A DNA stretch of 64,000 nucleotides from Nephrocerus scutellatus (GCA_947095585.1 OX352763.1:106433908-106497907), one strand, 5' to 3'. Shown: positions 23,041 to 34,910, counted from the first letter of the stretch. Program-made: numbers and translations. The notes: a model not told the origin generated them from the sequence alone.

Positions 23041-23046
23041 AAAAAA

Positions 23047-23395
23047 ATGGCACAAAAGAACGCAAATCCATTTGCAATGCTAAGAAGCATTTACAACAAT
23101 GAATTTCAATGGTGAGTCAATAGCAATTGATTTAAATAATCACCAAAACCTCCTCTTCGTCCCGCTATAATTTCTAACCGCATTTATTAACCTTGTTTCC
23201 ATGTTTCTTAAAAAAATATCAAAAATTCTGCAATTCATAATTGATTGATTAGATTTTATTAAAAAATTGTTTTTTTTTCATTCTTTTTTTCGTCGTAGGT
23301 CGGTGGTAAAAAGTTTTGGGATTTTTCTTCTCGGAGTTCGCATAGCGAAAGAATTTGTGGGAGTTGAAATAATGCCCGCCATCGCAGCGCATTAA
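23047..23395 (+). CDS. TOM6-like subunit of the mitochondrial outer-membrane translocase
   Basis: A two-exon gene, 23047-23111 and 23299-23395, encodes 53 residues. The donor is TG|GTGAGT, the acceptor CGTAG|G, and the intron is 187 bp. The start is in an excellent context (caaaaaaATGG) and exon 2 ends at an in-frame TAA. The protein is MAQKNANPF..., a short polar N-terminus, then one membrane-length stretch (~24-45: VVKSFGIFLLGVRIAKEF) and VEIMPAIAAH at the end. The order 'basic/polar start, hydrophobic helix with G-V-x-x-A, acidic residue, M-P' is the pattern of animal TOM6 (TOMM6), a tail-anchored stabiliser of the TOM40 pore. Identification rests on this short pattern only. A polyadenylation signal is at 23525. 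It is missed by length-filtered ORF searches. Confidence 0.7.
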
Positions 23396-23612
23396 CTTTG
23401 CGCCGGGCCGAAGCTCTTTTTTTTTCCTTCGTTTTATCAACTCACGTATTGATTTTAGTTGTCATGTTGTTGGTTGTTTTGTAGTATGCACCGCACAAAC
23501 ACAGTGCAAAAATAGAAGATTATTAATAAATAATAAAGAAATAATTGTCAAACGCAAAAACGATAGCGAGGTTTTTGTTTTTTGTATAAATTGTAACAAA
23601 AAAAAATCAAGT

Positions 23613-25457
23613 TTGAAAATTTGGTTTCGTCAAATCGAAATGTTGGTGTTTTTCTTCGGGTTGTTTCTAATTTCATTTGTAATTTGTGATGCAAATGAAT
23701 TCAGTAAACCAAATATTCTCCTCATTGTTACTGATGACCAAGATGAGGTTCTTCACGGGATGGTAGGTTTTTCTTTTCTTCAAAGAAAACTTGTGCCATT
23801 TCAATCTTTTAATTTTATAGTTACCTATGAGGAATGTGCAGCGTTTGCTTGAAATGGAAGGTGCCACATTTTCAAATGCTGTGAGTGTCGCTAGCAGGTG
23901 TCTCCCGCGCTTATTTCGAGCTATGATTTCTTCATTTTAGTTTACCAGTTCACCACTGTGCTGTCCATCAAGGGCAAGCATACTAAGTGGAATGTATGCT
24001 CACAATCATCGCACAACAAATAACTCTGCATCCGGTGGATGTTACGGCACCCACTGGAAGTCTCGTGTCGAACCTAATGCACTTCCCACTGTCCTGCAGG
24101 CGCATGGCTATGAAACATTTTTTGCAGGGAAATACCTTAACGAGGTTCATGTTTGAGTTCTGGTGTGGTGTTCCAAATTTAATTCATTTTTTGCTATTTA
24201 GTACTTTGGTGTTAAAGTACCACCGGGATGGAGTGAATTCTATGGTTTGCATGGGAATTCCCGTTATTACAATTACACGCTTACTGAAAACGGCAACGCA
24301 ATCTTTTATTCGGACACTTATCTGACTGATTTGCTGAAGGAGAAAACTTTAAAATTTCTCGACACTCGACAGAAGAAAAGAGGAGGAAAACCGTTTTTCG
24401 CCATGATAGCACCACCAGCTTGTCATGCTCCATTTACACCAGCCGCCAGGCATGATGGTGTTTTTACTGGCATTAAAGCCTTACGAACACCTAATTTTAA
24501 TCAATTGTCGCAAATACTTGGTGAGTTAACTTGGAGTTATGTTGTTAGAATTCGGGAATGTAAGCATAAGTGAAAAATTTCCTTAACAGACAAACACTGG
24601 CTAGTGCAGTCTAGTCGCAGTATTCCTTCTTCCATGCTGGCCACATTGGATGAAATCTATCAACAAAGATGGGAAACTTTACTGGCTGTTGATGAAATGG
24701 TTGCGTCGTTTGTTAAGAGCCTAGAGTCATCCGGTGACTTACAAAACACCTACATCGTTTACACTTCAGACAATGGCTATCACATTGGACAATTTGCTCA
24801 ACCGTACGATAAGCGACAACCCTACGAAACAGATATTCGTGTACCCTTTATAGTACGCGGTCCGAATGTTCCACAACAAGCAATGGTAAAAGCGCCCATC
24901 AGTTTGGTTGATCTGTTTCCGACAATTCTCGAATGGGCAGCCATTAATCCGCTGGGCACTGAAGACGGACAATCATTTCATGCTTATCTGATGAACTCCT
25001 TAGTGTACAATCCACTTACCGATAAGAATTTCAATCGAGCCCTGCTTGTGCAACATTGGGGTGAAGGTAATGATGACACGTACAATGGTGAATGCCCCTA
25101 CAGACGTAAAGATCATCTGTCAGGGTGCACACTATCATCGGATTGCCACTGCCAGGATGCTTGGAATAATACTTATTCGTGCATACGACATTTTCGTTAT
25201 AATACAAACAAATTGTACTGCGAATTCAAAGACGCAGAGGTTGGCCTGCCTTTATAAATAAGAATAATATCCTCATTATCTAAATCTTTCTTAATTCGTT
25301 GCAGCATTTCGTTGAAGCTTACGACTTGGACACGGACCCTTATGAAATGACTAATTTAGGCTACGAACTGTTGCCCATTGAACGCGCCTTCTACAGTCTG
25401 GCACTAGCCAATCTCACACGTTGTGCAGGATCCTCCTGTCGCAATGTAAACATTTAG
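23613..25457 (+). CDS. Gns: N-acetylglucosamine-6-sulfatase (lysosomal, GNS type)
   Basis: Six exons (23613-23762, 23821-23880, 23941-24144, 24202-24520, 24590-25239, 25305-25457) join in one frame of 511 aa. Seen: a signal peptide (hydrophobic ~9-25); the sulfatase metal-binding segment NILLIVTDDQDEV (34-46); the formylglycine motif C-C-P-S-R (77-81), whose first Cys is converted to the catalytic residue; GKYLNE (133-138); and the second metal site TSDNGYH (303-309). Cysteine pairs at the C-terminus match the GNS family. Known role: removes 6-sulfate from N-acetylglucosamine in heparan and keratan sulfate within lysosomes. Drosophila has paralogues of this type (CG18278, CG30059). Two donors are unusual (GTTCAT after exon 3, GTTGGC after exon 5), but protein alignment supports both. 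Polyadenylation signal at 25590. Confidence 0.95.
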
Positions 25458-25920
25458 GCAATTGTTGCACAGCAACTTGGGGCTGTCGAAGACGCACACC
25501 AAAAATCAATGAAAGCTCAAACTCAAGAAGTTGTGTTTTTTACCTCATCTTTTGTTTTTATTATTATTATTATCATTAAAAGTTATATCAATAAATCTAA
25601 ACAAGTAGTCATTTATTTGAACACTCACATATGATGATTGCAATTACCTTTCATTTCATTTTGTGGAAAAAAAATTATGTAGTAATTCATTTACAGACGA
25701 ATTTTGTTGTTTTCATTATGTATCGTTTTTTGCACTTTAAAGTTGCTTACCAAATATATATATATTTATAAGAATAGATATATATATATGTGTGTGTGTG
25801 TTTACGAAGTAATGTTGCGATAAAATAAAAAGATAACTGAAAAACATAAAACACTAAGGAAAAATTCAATGAAAAACATCTTGTCATCTTGTGTCGTGTT
25901 GCGTGTTGACCAATTGACCA
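25458..25920. other. Convergent 3' region with (AT)n/(TG)n microsatellite
   Basis: This is the shared downstream region of the sulfatase (+) and HP1b (-). It contains the sulfatase AATAAA and a TA/TG dinucleotide run at 25756-25800. No gene is seen. Confidence 0.6.
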
Positions 25921-25921
25921 T

Positions 25922-26774
<853 letters not shown>

Positions 26775-27004
26775 GTTAGCGCTGTGGTGTGGTTTGGTAA
26801 AAGGTGTTTTAAAAAATAAAAGTTGCACCGCTTTACTTCGGAGCTGCAGAGACGCGCTGCGTGATTTCAATTACGGTTTCCCTTCACGGTGTCGTGTATT
26901 TCGTAATTATTCACCGGGTGAATTTTCCTGTACGCAGTCTAACGTAATATATCGGTTTCTGCTGAAATTTTTTTCTTTCTTATTTAAAATTCGTATAAAA
27001 TAAA

Positions 27005-27950
27005 AAGAAGAATTGAATTATACATAAACTAAAAACGGAGGTTAGTTAAGTTTTACAACCACTACTACACAACTGTGTAAAAATGTTTCTTAAAATGCCT
27101 GCAACGCTTACCCTGGTCTGTTATTGAATAGTTTTCTTCGTTTTATTGTAATTATTTCTTCTATAGATTATAACGTTTTTCTTGTAAAACAGTTGGGCTG
27201 ATATTTATTTTATTTCTTGCCAAAAAAAAATTTGGTACCAATAGATGCGTCTACTCCACAAAATCTGCAAAATGTTGAAGTTGGATGCAGTCGGCTTTTA
27301 TAATATAAGGTTTTAGAACAAAAGCACCAGTTAGGCTAGAGTTGCCATTTTTCTATTTTTTCTATAGTTGCGTTTTTAAAACGTTTTTAATAGCTTGCTT
27401 TCATGTATGTTTATCTGTGCGGGTGGAATTTTTTAATTGATTTTAAACTAACTTCCCATTGAGCTAGAGACTTGAACATTTAAACATAGGTCAGAACTGG
27501 ATGATCATTCACAAATCAATAAAAAGACAACAAATCAAAAAAAAAAATTTATTCAACGCAGGAATTTGTTTCAGATCAAAGCAAACTACTACACAAAATA
27601 CTCGTTTCAAAAATTTTAATTGCTAACATGATTCTTGGACAACTTGTACGCGAAGTTTTTGGCGATAATTTTTACCAAAACCAAGTAAATAAATTTTCTT
27701 ATGATTTAATTTGAACCATTAAGGCTAATACACAAATTTTCATTCATATTTATATCTTCAAGCACTTTTACATTACAAAATTAAACTAAATTAAACAAAA
27801 AAAAAACGTGAGCAAAGGAAGTTTGAAAAATCATTGGACCAAAGTTAGGCAGAGTTTTGTACTAAAAGCCAATATATTTATAGTATATTCACCCAATATT
27901 TTGAGTTGAGCGGACATGTTGTCCGAGAAAAAAAGCGCTCCTTATAAGTT
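27005..27950. other. AT-rich region upstream of HP1b with a shared repeat block
   Basis: No gene is visible. The block 'aactaacttcccattgagct' with 'agagacttgaacatt' and 'cagaactggatgatcatt' (27447-27510) recurs at 40428-40480 and marks an interspersed repeat of unknown class. Confidence 0.5.
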
Positions 27951-27952
27951 AC

Positions 27953-29106
27953 GCTTGATTTACATTTATGGCGTGTGAGAAAAAATGAGCAGGACGGCTG
28001 TGGTTAGGACAGTTGTGGTTAGCCAGACGAGAGAAGTAGTATATTTTTCAATGTTACCATAATGCCAACCAATTTTTTCAAATTTTGTATGCATCTTTGA
28101 TAACAACACTTTTCGTACATATTTGGAAGTGATCGGGTCCCAAGGTCAGGGGCTATAAATATGTTTAAAAAATTTACCCGATTTTACTTAAATTTTGTAT
28201 ACATGGTATCTTCGATTACAACACTTTTTTTTATAAATATGGAAGTGATGTGGCCCAGTGCAGACAAGTGTTTTTGCAGCAAACGCATTAGGTAAATTTT
28301 TTGTGAAGACATTTACTAAAATGTTAAATCCATTTTAAACATAATATAAAAATATGTAATAATAATAATAACAATAATGTAAAACGCGACTTTAGAAAGT
28401 CAAATCAATCTCTTTACGTCAAATAGTATAGTGTTTGACAAGCGACAAAGTAAGCCTGTTAATCAATGGGTAGCTTATCCTAAAATCACATTTGTGCCCA
28501 ATTTTATAGAAAAAGTGTTTGGTGTGTTATCTGCAACATTTGCGAATTTTGCAGCGAATACGTCACACAAAACAAACTAATTTTACAGATAAATTGTTAA
28601 TATAAAAATTAAGCATTTGCAGAGTTAAGTAGTTCAAATCGTAATAAGTTACATCAAAAACAACACGTAGTTAATTAAATATTAAATTGTCGGTTTTTTT
28701 AATTAACTTATTGACTACGTTATAAATAAAACGAAATAAAGCGGGTTTTTTGTTTATTAAAACATAACATAACACAGATTCATAACATTCAACAGAAATT
28801 TTATTAGTTTTTTGTCTTTAACCATCACACAACAATTATTTTTAATACTAATAATTCTTAATTTGTAAACTATGAACAATAAAAAGTGAGCGGGCCGACT
28901 ATACTTAAATTGAAGTTGTGGTTAGCCAGAAGAGATTGACACTACACGAATGTAATCGTTATTTTATAATAGTAACATGGAAATGTCGTCTATAGCATTA
29001 TAGTAACATTGAAAAATATACTACTTCTCTCGTCTGGCTAACCACAAATGCTATTTAACAGCCGTCCTGCTCATTTTTTCTCGCACGACACAAATGTAAA
29101 TCAAGC
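27953..29106. mobile_element. Foldback-like element with ~112-bp inverted arms
   Basis: The left arm (27953-28065) begins 'gcttgatttacattt' and continues 'gagaaaaaatgagcaggacg', 'tgtggttagccagacgagag' and 'aagtagtatatttttcaatg'. It reappears inverted at 28995-29106 with small differences. A third partial copy of 'tgtggttagccagaagag' lies at 28915. There is no coding capacity inside and no clear target duplication. A repeat D module sits next to the left arm. Confidence 0.8.
28075..28255. repeat. Dispersed repeat D, copy 5 (diverged)
   Basis: Two short modules 'aaattttgtatgcatctttg'/'aacaacacttttcgtacata' and 'aaattttgtatacatggtat'/'caacacttttttttataaa' repeat in tandem within the foldback element. 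They are related to the middle of repeat D. Confidence 0.55.
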
Positions 29107-29214
29107 CAATAGCCAGACAATTTTCTTCCGGCCATTTCTATATCTTAACAATATTATATATAGATTTACCGTTTACCATAAACCTTAACGAAATACATAG
29201 CGGTTATTCATAAA

Positions 29215-29345
29215 AATTGTTTGGGAATTTAAATCGTTCAGAAAGTGTTGTCATCGAAGATACCAATGTGTCCAAAGTTTGAATAAAATCTGGTTTTAGG
29301 AAGTGGGTTGAAAATTGATCACAAGATTTTGTCCGCCAGCATGCG
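29215..29345. repeat. Dispersed repeat D, copy 6
   Basis: This copy has 'agaaagtgttgtcatcgaag', 'ccaaagtttgaataaaatct' and 'ttttaggaagtgggttgaaa', followed by 'gatcacaagattttgtccgc'. Its block order equals the second half of the copy at 17560-17910. Confidence 0.7.
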
Positions 29346-29689
29346 TAAAAAGGTTCGCACCCTTATAATTCGCGGCTATATGCTTGTCACAGAGTAGCAA
29401 TCAGGGAAAAGGAGGAGAGATGAGATTAGATTAAGATATTTTATTAAACATTTAAGTAATATACAATTTTGACTTAAAACTAAACTTATAACTTATTAAT
29501 AAGTGTCGGCTCAACAATAGGGGCCCGACGTATTTACATTGTCTTTTTTTTTTTTTTTTAATTGCTTATCACTAAACAATAATTTTGACTACTTAATCTA
29601 CTACAGTTTATATTTACAGCAATTTAATTTTAAACAATAAATTTTAAAATAAAATAAAAATGAAAAAAAATATAAAAATGTATAAACAG

Positions 29690-30350
29690 GGCGATCTTCA
29701 GCCTCTGTAGTGTTGATGCTGACCTTCTCGTAGAAGGAGACGTCTTGATTATTAATGATGTCGTCGAATCTAGCATTTGTGAATCCTCTGATGTGTATGT
29801 ACCGGTGACTTGACTCGATTTCTTCGCTTCTCAGTCCTTGCATCTCAGGACTTGGATGAGTTTCCAATCCGTCGACGAATTTCCTCGCCATTTGGAACAA
29901 GTGGTCGGTTATTGGCAGCAGACCTGCTGCTTCGTAAAGTCTTGCAGTCGACACAAACTTATAGCTGTTTGGCACCCTCCAGAGTCCTGTACAGATCCTT
30001 AATACCTTCCTTTCAAATAGGGAGATCTTCTTCATCGCTGTTGGTGAGACGGTGAACCATATGGGATAGCCATAGGTTATCACTGGCCTGATGAGCTGCT
30101 TGTAGATGAGCAGCCTGGGAGGAGAGAAGAGATGTCTATGAGAATGTGTTTTGAATGCCTTTGGATAGTAGTGATGTGGAAAGACAGAGCTTGACAGAGC
30201 ATTCCACATACGTGTTGTACGGCTGAAGAACGAATCTGGAACACGAGTATTGCGGTTGAATGCAAGCAGAGGTGGCTATTTCTGCACCGCTGGTGGAAGG
30301 AACTATAAAAGAATGACAAGCAGGAAACGTTCCTGCGGTGTACAAGCAAA
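29690..30350 (-). mobile_element. Chimeric LINE debris: LINE F end fused to a Jockey-like C-terminus
   Basis: A 202-residue minus-strand frame (29601-30209) starts with the LINE F end (MWNALSSSVFPH..FKTHSHRHLFSPP). It then passes without a stop into YKQLIRPVITYGYPIWFTV and FERKVLRICTGLWRVP, typical of the C-terminal region of Jockey-clade elements (LYEAAGLLPITDHLFQMARK). The junction is near 30118. The last ~35 residues are read-through into AT-rich DNA. Upstream LINE F sequence (to 30350) is frameshifted. Confidence 0.7.
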
Positions 30351-30359
30351 TCTATTGAT

Positions 30360-31490
30360 TTCGCAATGTTTTCGCATACTGACTACTAAGTCAATGTTGT
30401 TAATGTAGTTTATAATTTTTAACTCATAGTTTAACAACCATCTTTCAAAATTTATTTAAGATTACTATTTTTATAAAAAAAATAATGTTTAAACAATTTA
30501 TTTGTTATGTCTATTTTGCTCAGAGTTAATTAGCTTTACACATAAAAAGAGTTGTTTAAGTTTAGAGGCGCTGACAAAACATTAGCTGCTGCATACAAAT
30601 GTAAAATCAACCAGAAACTTACTGTTTTCGAAAGCATTTTAATATAATTTTCAAAATATTTATGAAAAACTATAGAAAATTGAGAAATTGCTATCCGATT
30701 AATTGACAGCAGTCCATTTTAAATTATCAGTAAATTTATTTTATACCTTTTTGATTCAAAAATTGTACTGCTTTCAAAGTAAATTGTTGAATTTATTTTC
30801 AACATTTATTATTTTTTTATGTTTTATTAATGTAACTTTACGTTATCAATTACATAGCAGTTAATTTTTGACATAAACCACTGCAACTCTTCTGACATTT
30901 ATTGGTTTACGTACTCAAAAAATAATGCAGTATAAGCTGTATTTTATTTGGAATCCGAATACGAAATCGAATGTCAAAACCAACCAAAACCAGCCAAACA
31001 GCAGGTTTTCAAATTCCAAAGAAGGAATTGGACAGTGCAATTGTTGTTGTAATTCCCAATTCGAATTCAAATAAAATACAGCTATAGTGGCGAATGGCGG
31101 CGGCTACACTTTTTTGAGAAGGTTCAAGAATCAAGACTTCAAGAGTGAATGTCAGTGGTATTTTCGGCTTAGTGATTTTTGTAAGTTTTTCATAATTTTT
31201 TGCAATTAAATAAACAGTTTACTGCCTAACTAATGCATTTGTAAGGCTTTGTAAATTTTTTATTGAGTTTTTCCTATATTATTTGTAATTATAGTGCTTG
31301 CGAAAATTTTAGTTTTTTGCAATTGACGGTGTGGCATAGCGAGCGCACCGTGGCCAACATGGCCACTCCGATAACACATAACCTGAAAACGATGCAAACA
31401 AGTTTCTCATCTTAATTTCTCTTTACTATTTTATTAAAATATTTTTTATAATTCTTACTTTGGCAGCATATTCTGATAATTAACAAACAA
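30360..31490. other. AT-rich intergenic DNA upstream of eIF3c
   Basis: Nothing coding is seen up to 30940. The segment 30955-31085 is a ~95-bp repeat shared with 21785-21890. The 300 bp before the eIF3c start include a GC-richer patch (31325-31375), which may be promoter or 5' UTR. Confidence 0.5.
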
Positions 31491-31500
31491 ACAAGAAAGT

Positions 31501-34435
31501 ATGTCTCGTTTTTTTGCGACCGGATCAGATTCTGAATCTGAAACGAGTGAGGAAGAGGTACAGGCGCAAGGAGCCTTTGGCAAAGCAACAAATTATGCTG
31601 TAAGTATTAAACGATAGCTAGAATCAGTAATATTTCAATTATAAAGTTTTCCTGTAACACAGTTTAGTGACGATGAAGAGGAGGTCAAGCGAGTTGTTCG
31701 CTCAACAAAAGAAAAGCGCTATGAGAATCTTTCCAATGTAATCAAAAGCATTAGAAATTACAAGAAAATCAAGGATATGTCCAGCATTGTTACCAGTTTT
31801 GAGGATTTAACACGTGCGTATCAAAAAGCGTTGCCGGTTATTTCAAAGGAGGAGAACGGCGTGACGCCTCGCTTTTATGTGCGTTGTCTAGCAGAATTGG
31901 AGGACTTTATCAATGAAGTGTGGGAAGATCGTGATGGCCGCAAGAACTTGTCAAAGAACAATACAAAATCGTTGGGAACACTGCGCCAGAAAGTTCGCAA
32001 ATACATTAAAGACTTTGAAGAAGAAATGGCAAAATTCCGTTTAGCACCCGACCAGGAAAGCGAAGAGGAGGAAGAAAAACCCGAATCTGATTCCGGAAGT
32101 GACCACGAAGAGGTAGTAGCTCCGCAAAAAGTTGTTCAATTCAAAAAAGAGATTGAAAAGGTTGCCAAGGCACCGAAAGATGAGGATTCTGACGACTCCA
32201 TTGATTGGGGATCGGATACTGAGTCTGAATCAGAGTCTACCGACGATGAGAATCAATACTTAAGCATGCGTGAGCGTTACCTAAAGCGCGCCACCGATAA
32301 GGAGGAAAAGGACGATGATGCCAAAAAGAAGGAGAAACGTGTCAAAGAATTTAAGGTGCGTCGGAAGCGCGAGGAGGAGGAGCAGGATGATGAAGAAAGC
32401 GAATGGAAAACGGTAACAAAGGGTTCCACTGTGGAGAAGCCAAAAATGTTTGAGAAAGATGCAGAAATCGATATACCACTTTTGCTAGCTAAGCTCAATG
32501 AGATTATGTCTGCCCGTGGAAAGAAACGCACAGATCGTCGGCTGCAGATTGATTTGCTCTTTGAGTTAAAAGATATCGCTCATCAGCACGATTTGGGATG
32601 TGCAGTTGCTGTTAAGATTCACTTCAGCATTGTTTCAGCCATTTTTGATTATAATCAGAAAATCTCCGAACCAATGAAGTTAGAACATTGGGCTAAATTG
32701 CTTGATGTTATGCAGAGCATGATGGTGATTCTGTTGGCTAATGACAACATTCACATGATTGAGAATGTCTCTGAGGAGGCTGAAGAGTTCACCACAGCTC
32801 CGTTCTATATTCGCGGATGTTCGTTGGCAGCCGTTGAGCGTTTGGATGATGAGTTCACTAAGCTCCTCAAGGAATGCGATCCCCATTCCAATGACTATGT
32901 CGCAAGGTACAAGAGTTTGATTTATTTCCTCCAGAACCAGCATTTTTTAATGGATACATTTCTTTTTCTTCTCTATTTCTAGATTGAAAGATGAAGTCCG
33001 CGTGACTAAAATCATCGAAACTGTTTTAAATTACTTTGAACGAGTCGGCAATAATAACGAACGTTGTCGCATTTATTTGCGTAAAATTGAGCATTTGTAC
33101 TACAAGTTCGATCCTGAAGTACTCAAGAAGAAGAAGGGTGAAATTCCTGCAAAAACAACCACTTCCGTTGAAGTTATGGAAAAACTATGTAAATTCATTT
33201 ACTCTAAAGACGAAACGGATCGTATTCGTACCCGTGCAATTCTTGCACATATTTACCATCATGCAATGCATGACAACTGGTTCCAAGCGCGAGACCTAGT
33301 ATTGATGTCGCATCTGCAAGATAACATTGATGTTGCCGATCCATCGACCCGCATCCTTTACAATCGTATGATGGCCAATCTGGGATTGTGTGCTTTCCGT
33401 CAAGAGAATGTTAAGGATGCCCATCACTGTTTGGTTGATTTAATGGTCACTGGAAAGCCAAAAGAACTCCTAGCTCAAGGTCTTTTACCACAGCGTCAAC
33501 ATGAACGTTCCGCCGAACAGGAAAAAATAGAAAAACAACGACAGATGCCATTCCACATGCACATCAATCTGGAATTGCTTGAGTGTGTGTATTTGGTTTC
33601 GGCAATGCTTATAGAGATTCCCTATATAGCCGCTCATGAATTTGATGCTCGACGGAGGATGATCAGGTAAATATTATATTCTTTTTCACAAGAAGACAAA
33701 CTTACACATCTGTGTTGTTGTATTAACAGCAAAACATTCTACCAGCAATTGCGCTCTTCTGAACGTCAATCGCTTGTCGGACCACCGGAATCAATGCGTG
33801 AACATGTTGTCGCCGCTGCCAAGGCAATGCGTTGTGGCAATTGGGAAGCTTGTTCCAACTTTATTGTTAACAAGAAAATGAATACAAAGGTCTGGGATTT
33901 GTTTTACGAAGCGGATCGTGTGCGTGATATGCTCATTAGGTTCATAAAGGAGGAAAGTCTTCGCACATACCTTTTCACGTACTCGAACGTGTATACCTCA
34001 TTGAGTATACCTTCGTTGGCAAAAATGTACGAACTTCCCGTGCAAAAGGTTCATTCGTTGATCAGCAAAATGATTATCAATGAGGAGCTTATGGCCAGCC
34101 TTGACGATCCCTCTGAAACTGTCGTCATGCATCGTTCTGAGCCATCAAGGCTGCAAGCGCTCGCTATGCAATTCACCGACAAGGTAACCAATCTTGTCGA
34201 TGTCAATGAGAAGGTTTTCGACATGAAGCAGGGCAACTTCTTCCAACGCGGCAACATGGGCAACCGCGAACGGGGCTACAATCGCAATCAGAACAATCAA
34301 GGCGGCAACTGGAGCGGACAGCGACGTGACAATCGTAATCAGAGGAATCGCAATCAGCGCAACCAACATCATCACCGCGATAAGCAGCAACAGCAGCAAC
34401 AACAACAAAACCAACAAATTATCGAGGAGGAGTAA
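31501..34435 (+). CDS. eIF3c: Translation initiation factor eIF3 subunit c
   Basis: Exons 31501-31599, 31663-32906, 32983-33666 and 33730-34435 join in one frame of 910 aa, about the length of fly eIF3c. Seen: N-terminus [14 protein letters not shown] followed by [14 protein letters not shown]; an acidic, CK2-site-rich region (~90-175: S/D/E runs); the eIF3c N-terminal domain (~200-640); and a PCI/winged-helix domain (~675-850) with YSLHSL-like [20 protein letters not shown]. The C-terminal tail is RG/N/Q-rich ([13 protein letters not shown]..., then a Q run). Known role: core scaffold of the octameric eIF3 on the 40S subunit, binding eIF1 and eIF5 through its N-terminus. All splice sites are GT-AG with introns of 63-76 bp. 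AATAAA at 34506 is a plausible polyadenylation signal. Confidence 0.97.
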
Positions 34436-34604
34436 ACCGATCTTAGAGCTTACCTCCATCGATTCTAAAAACAGAACACAATCTACAATCGTCATAAAAA
34501 CAACCAATAAAAGAAAATCTTCTCCTTGTTCTCATTTTAGGTGGAAGTCAATTAGAAATGAATATTCATACATTTTTTTTGCAATTTTGTACTTGGCAGC
34601 AATG

Positions 34605-34671
34605 TTGAACTCCCGGCCTAAAGCCGATGCAGTGTCACCACATTTGCTGCTGTTTCAGGCCGGGAGTTGAA
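34605..34671 (+). ncRNA. Candidate miRNA-precursor-like hairpin
   Basis: A 12-bp perfect stem (AACTCCCGGCCT at 34608-34619 with AGGCCGGGAGTT at 34657-34668) extends inward with mostly paired bases (AAGC/GTTT, TGCAG/TTGCTGC). It closes on a small loop near 34635-34643. Total stem is ~28 positions in ~67 nt, the size and shape of an animal pre-miRNA. It lies 170 bp downstream of the eIF3c stop and ~100 bp after its AATAAA, in otherwise AT-rich DNA. I do not recognise either arm as a known miRNA seed. It could instead be a small palindromic repeat. Confidence 0.35.
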
Positions 34672-34734
34672 AATTATTTAAAATTCGACAATTTGTAATT
34701 AATTTTGTCTTTTTGTTCCCTTTTTTTAAGTATC

Positions 34735-34910
34735 TATATTAACTTTGCGTGCCCGTGTGTTTTGTTTGTTTGGGGCTGGCTGGATGGGGAAATTTTGGGA
34801 TCAATTATTAACCCACTTCCTACCGACCGATTTTATTCAAACTTCACACACATGTGTAAATCTGATGGCCACACTTTCTATTAAAATTTGGAAATATTTA
34901 AAATTCGATA
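34735..34910. repeat. Dispersed repeat D, copy 7, with A|TCTATATTA boundary
   Basis: The start 'tctatattaactttgcgtgc' is preceded by A. It is followed by 'gggatcaattattaaccca', 'cttcctaccgaccgatttta', 'ttcaaacttcacacacatg' and 'cacactttctattaaaattt'. This is the clearest view of the outer boundary of the repeat. Confidence 0.75.

Noticed and set aside
31777..32982. eIF3c starting at the internal Met at 31777
   Set aside because: The family's conserved N-terminus (MSRFF...) is encoded by 31501-31599 and 31663 onward with consensus splice sites. Starting at 31777 would lose 71 residues.
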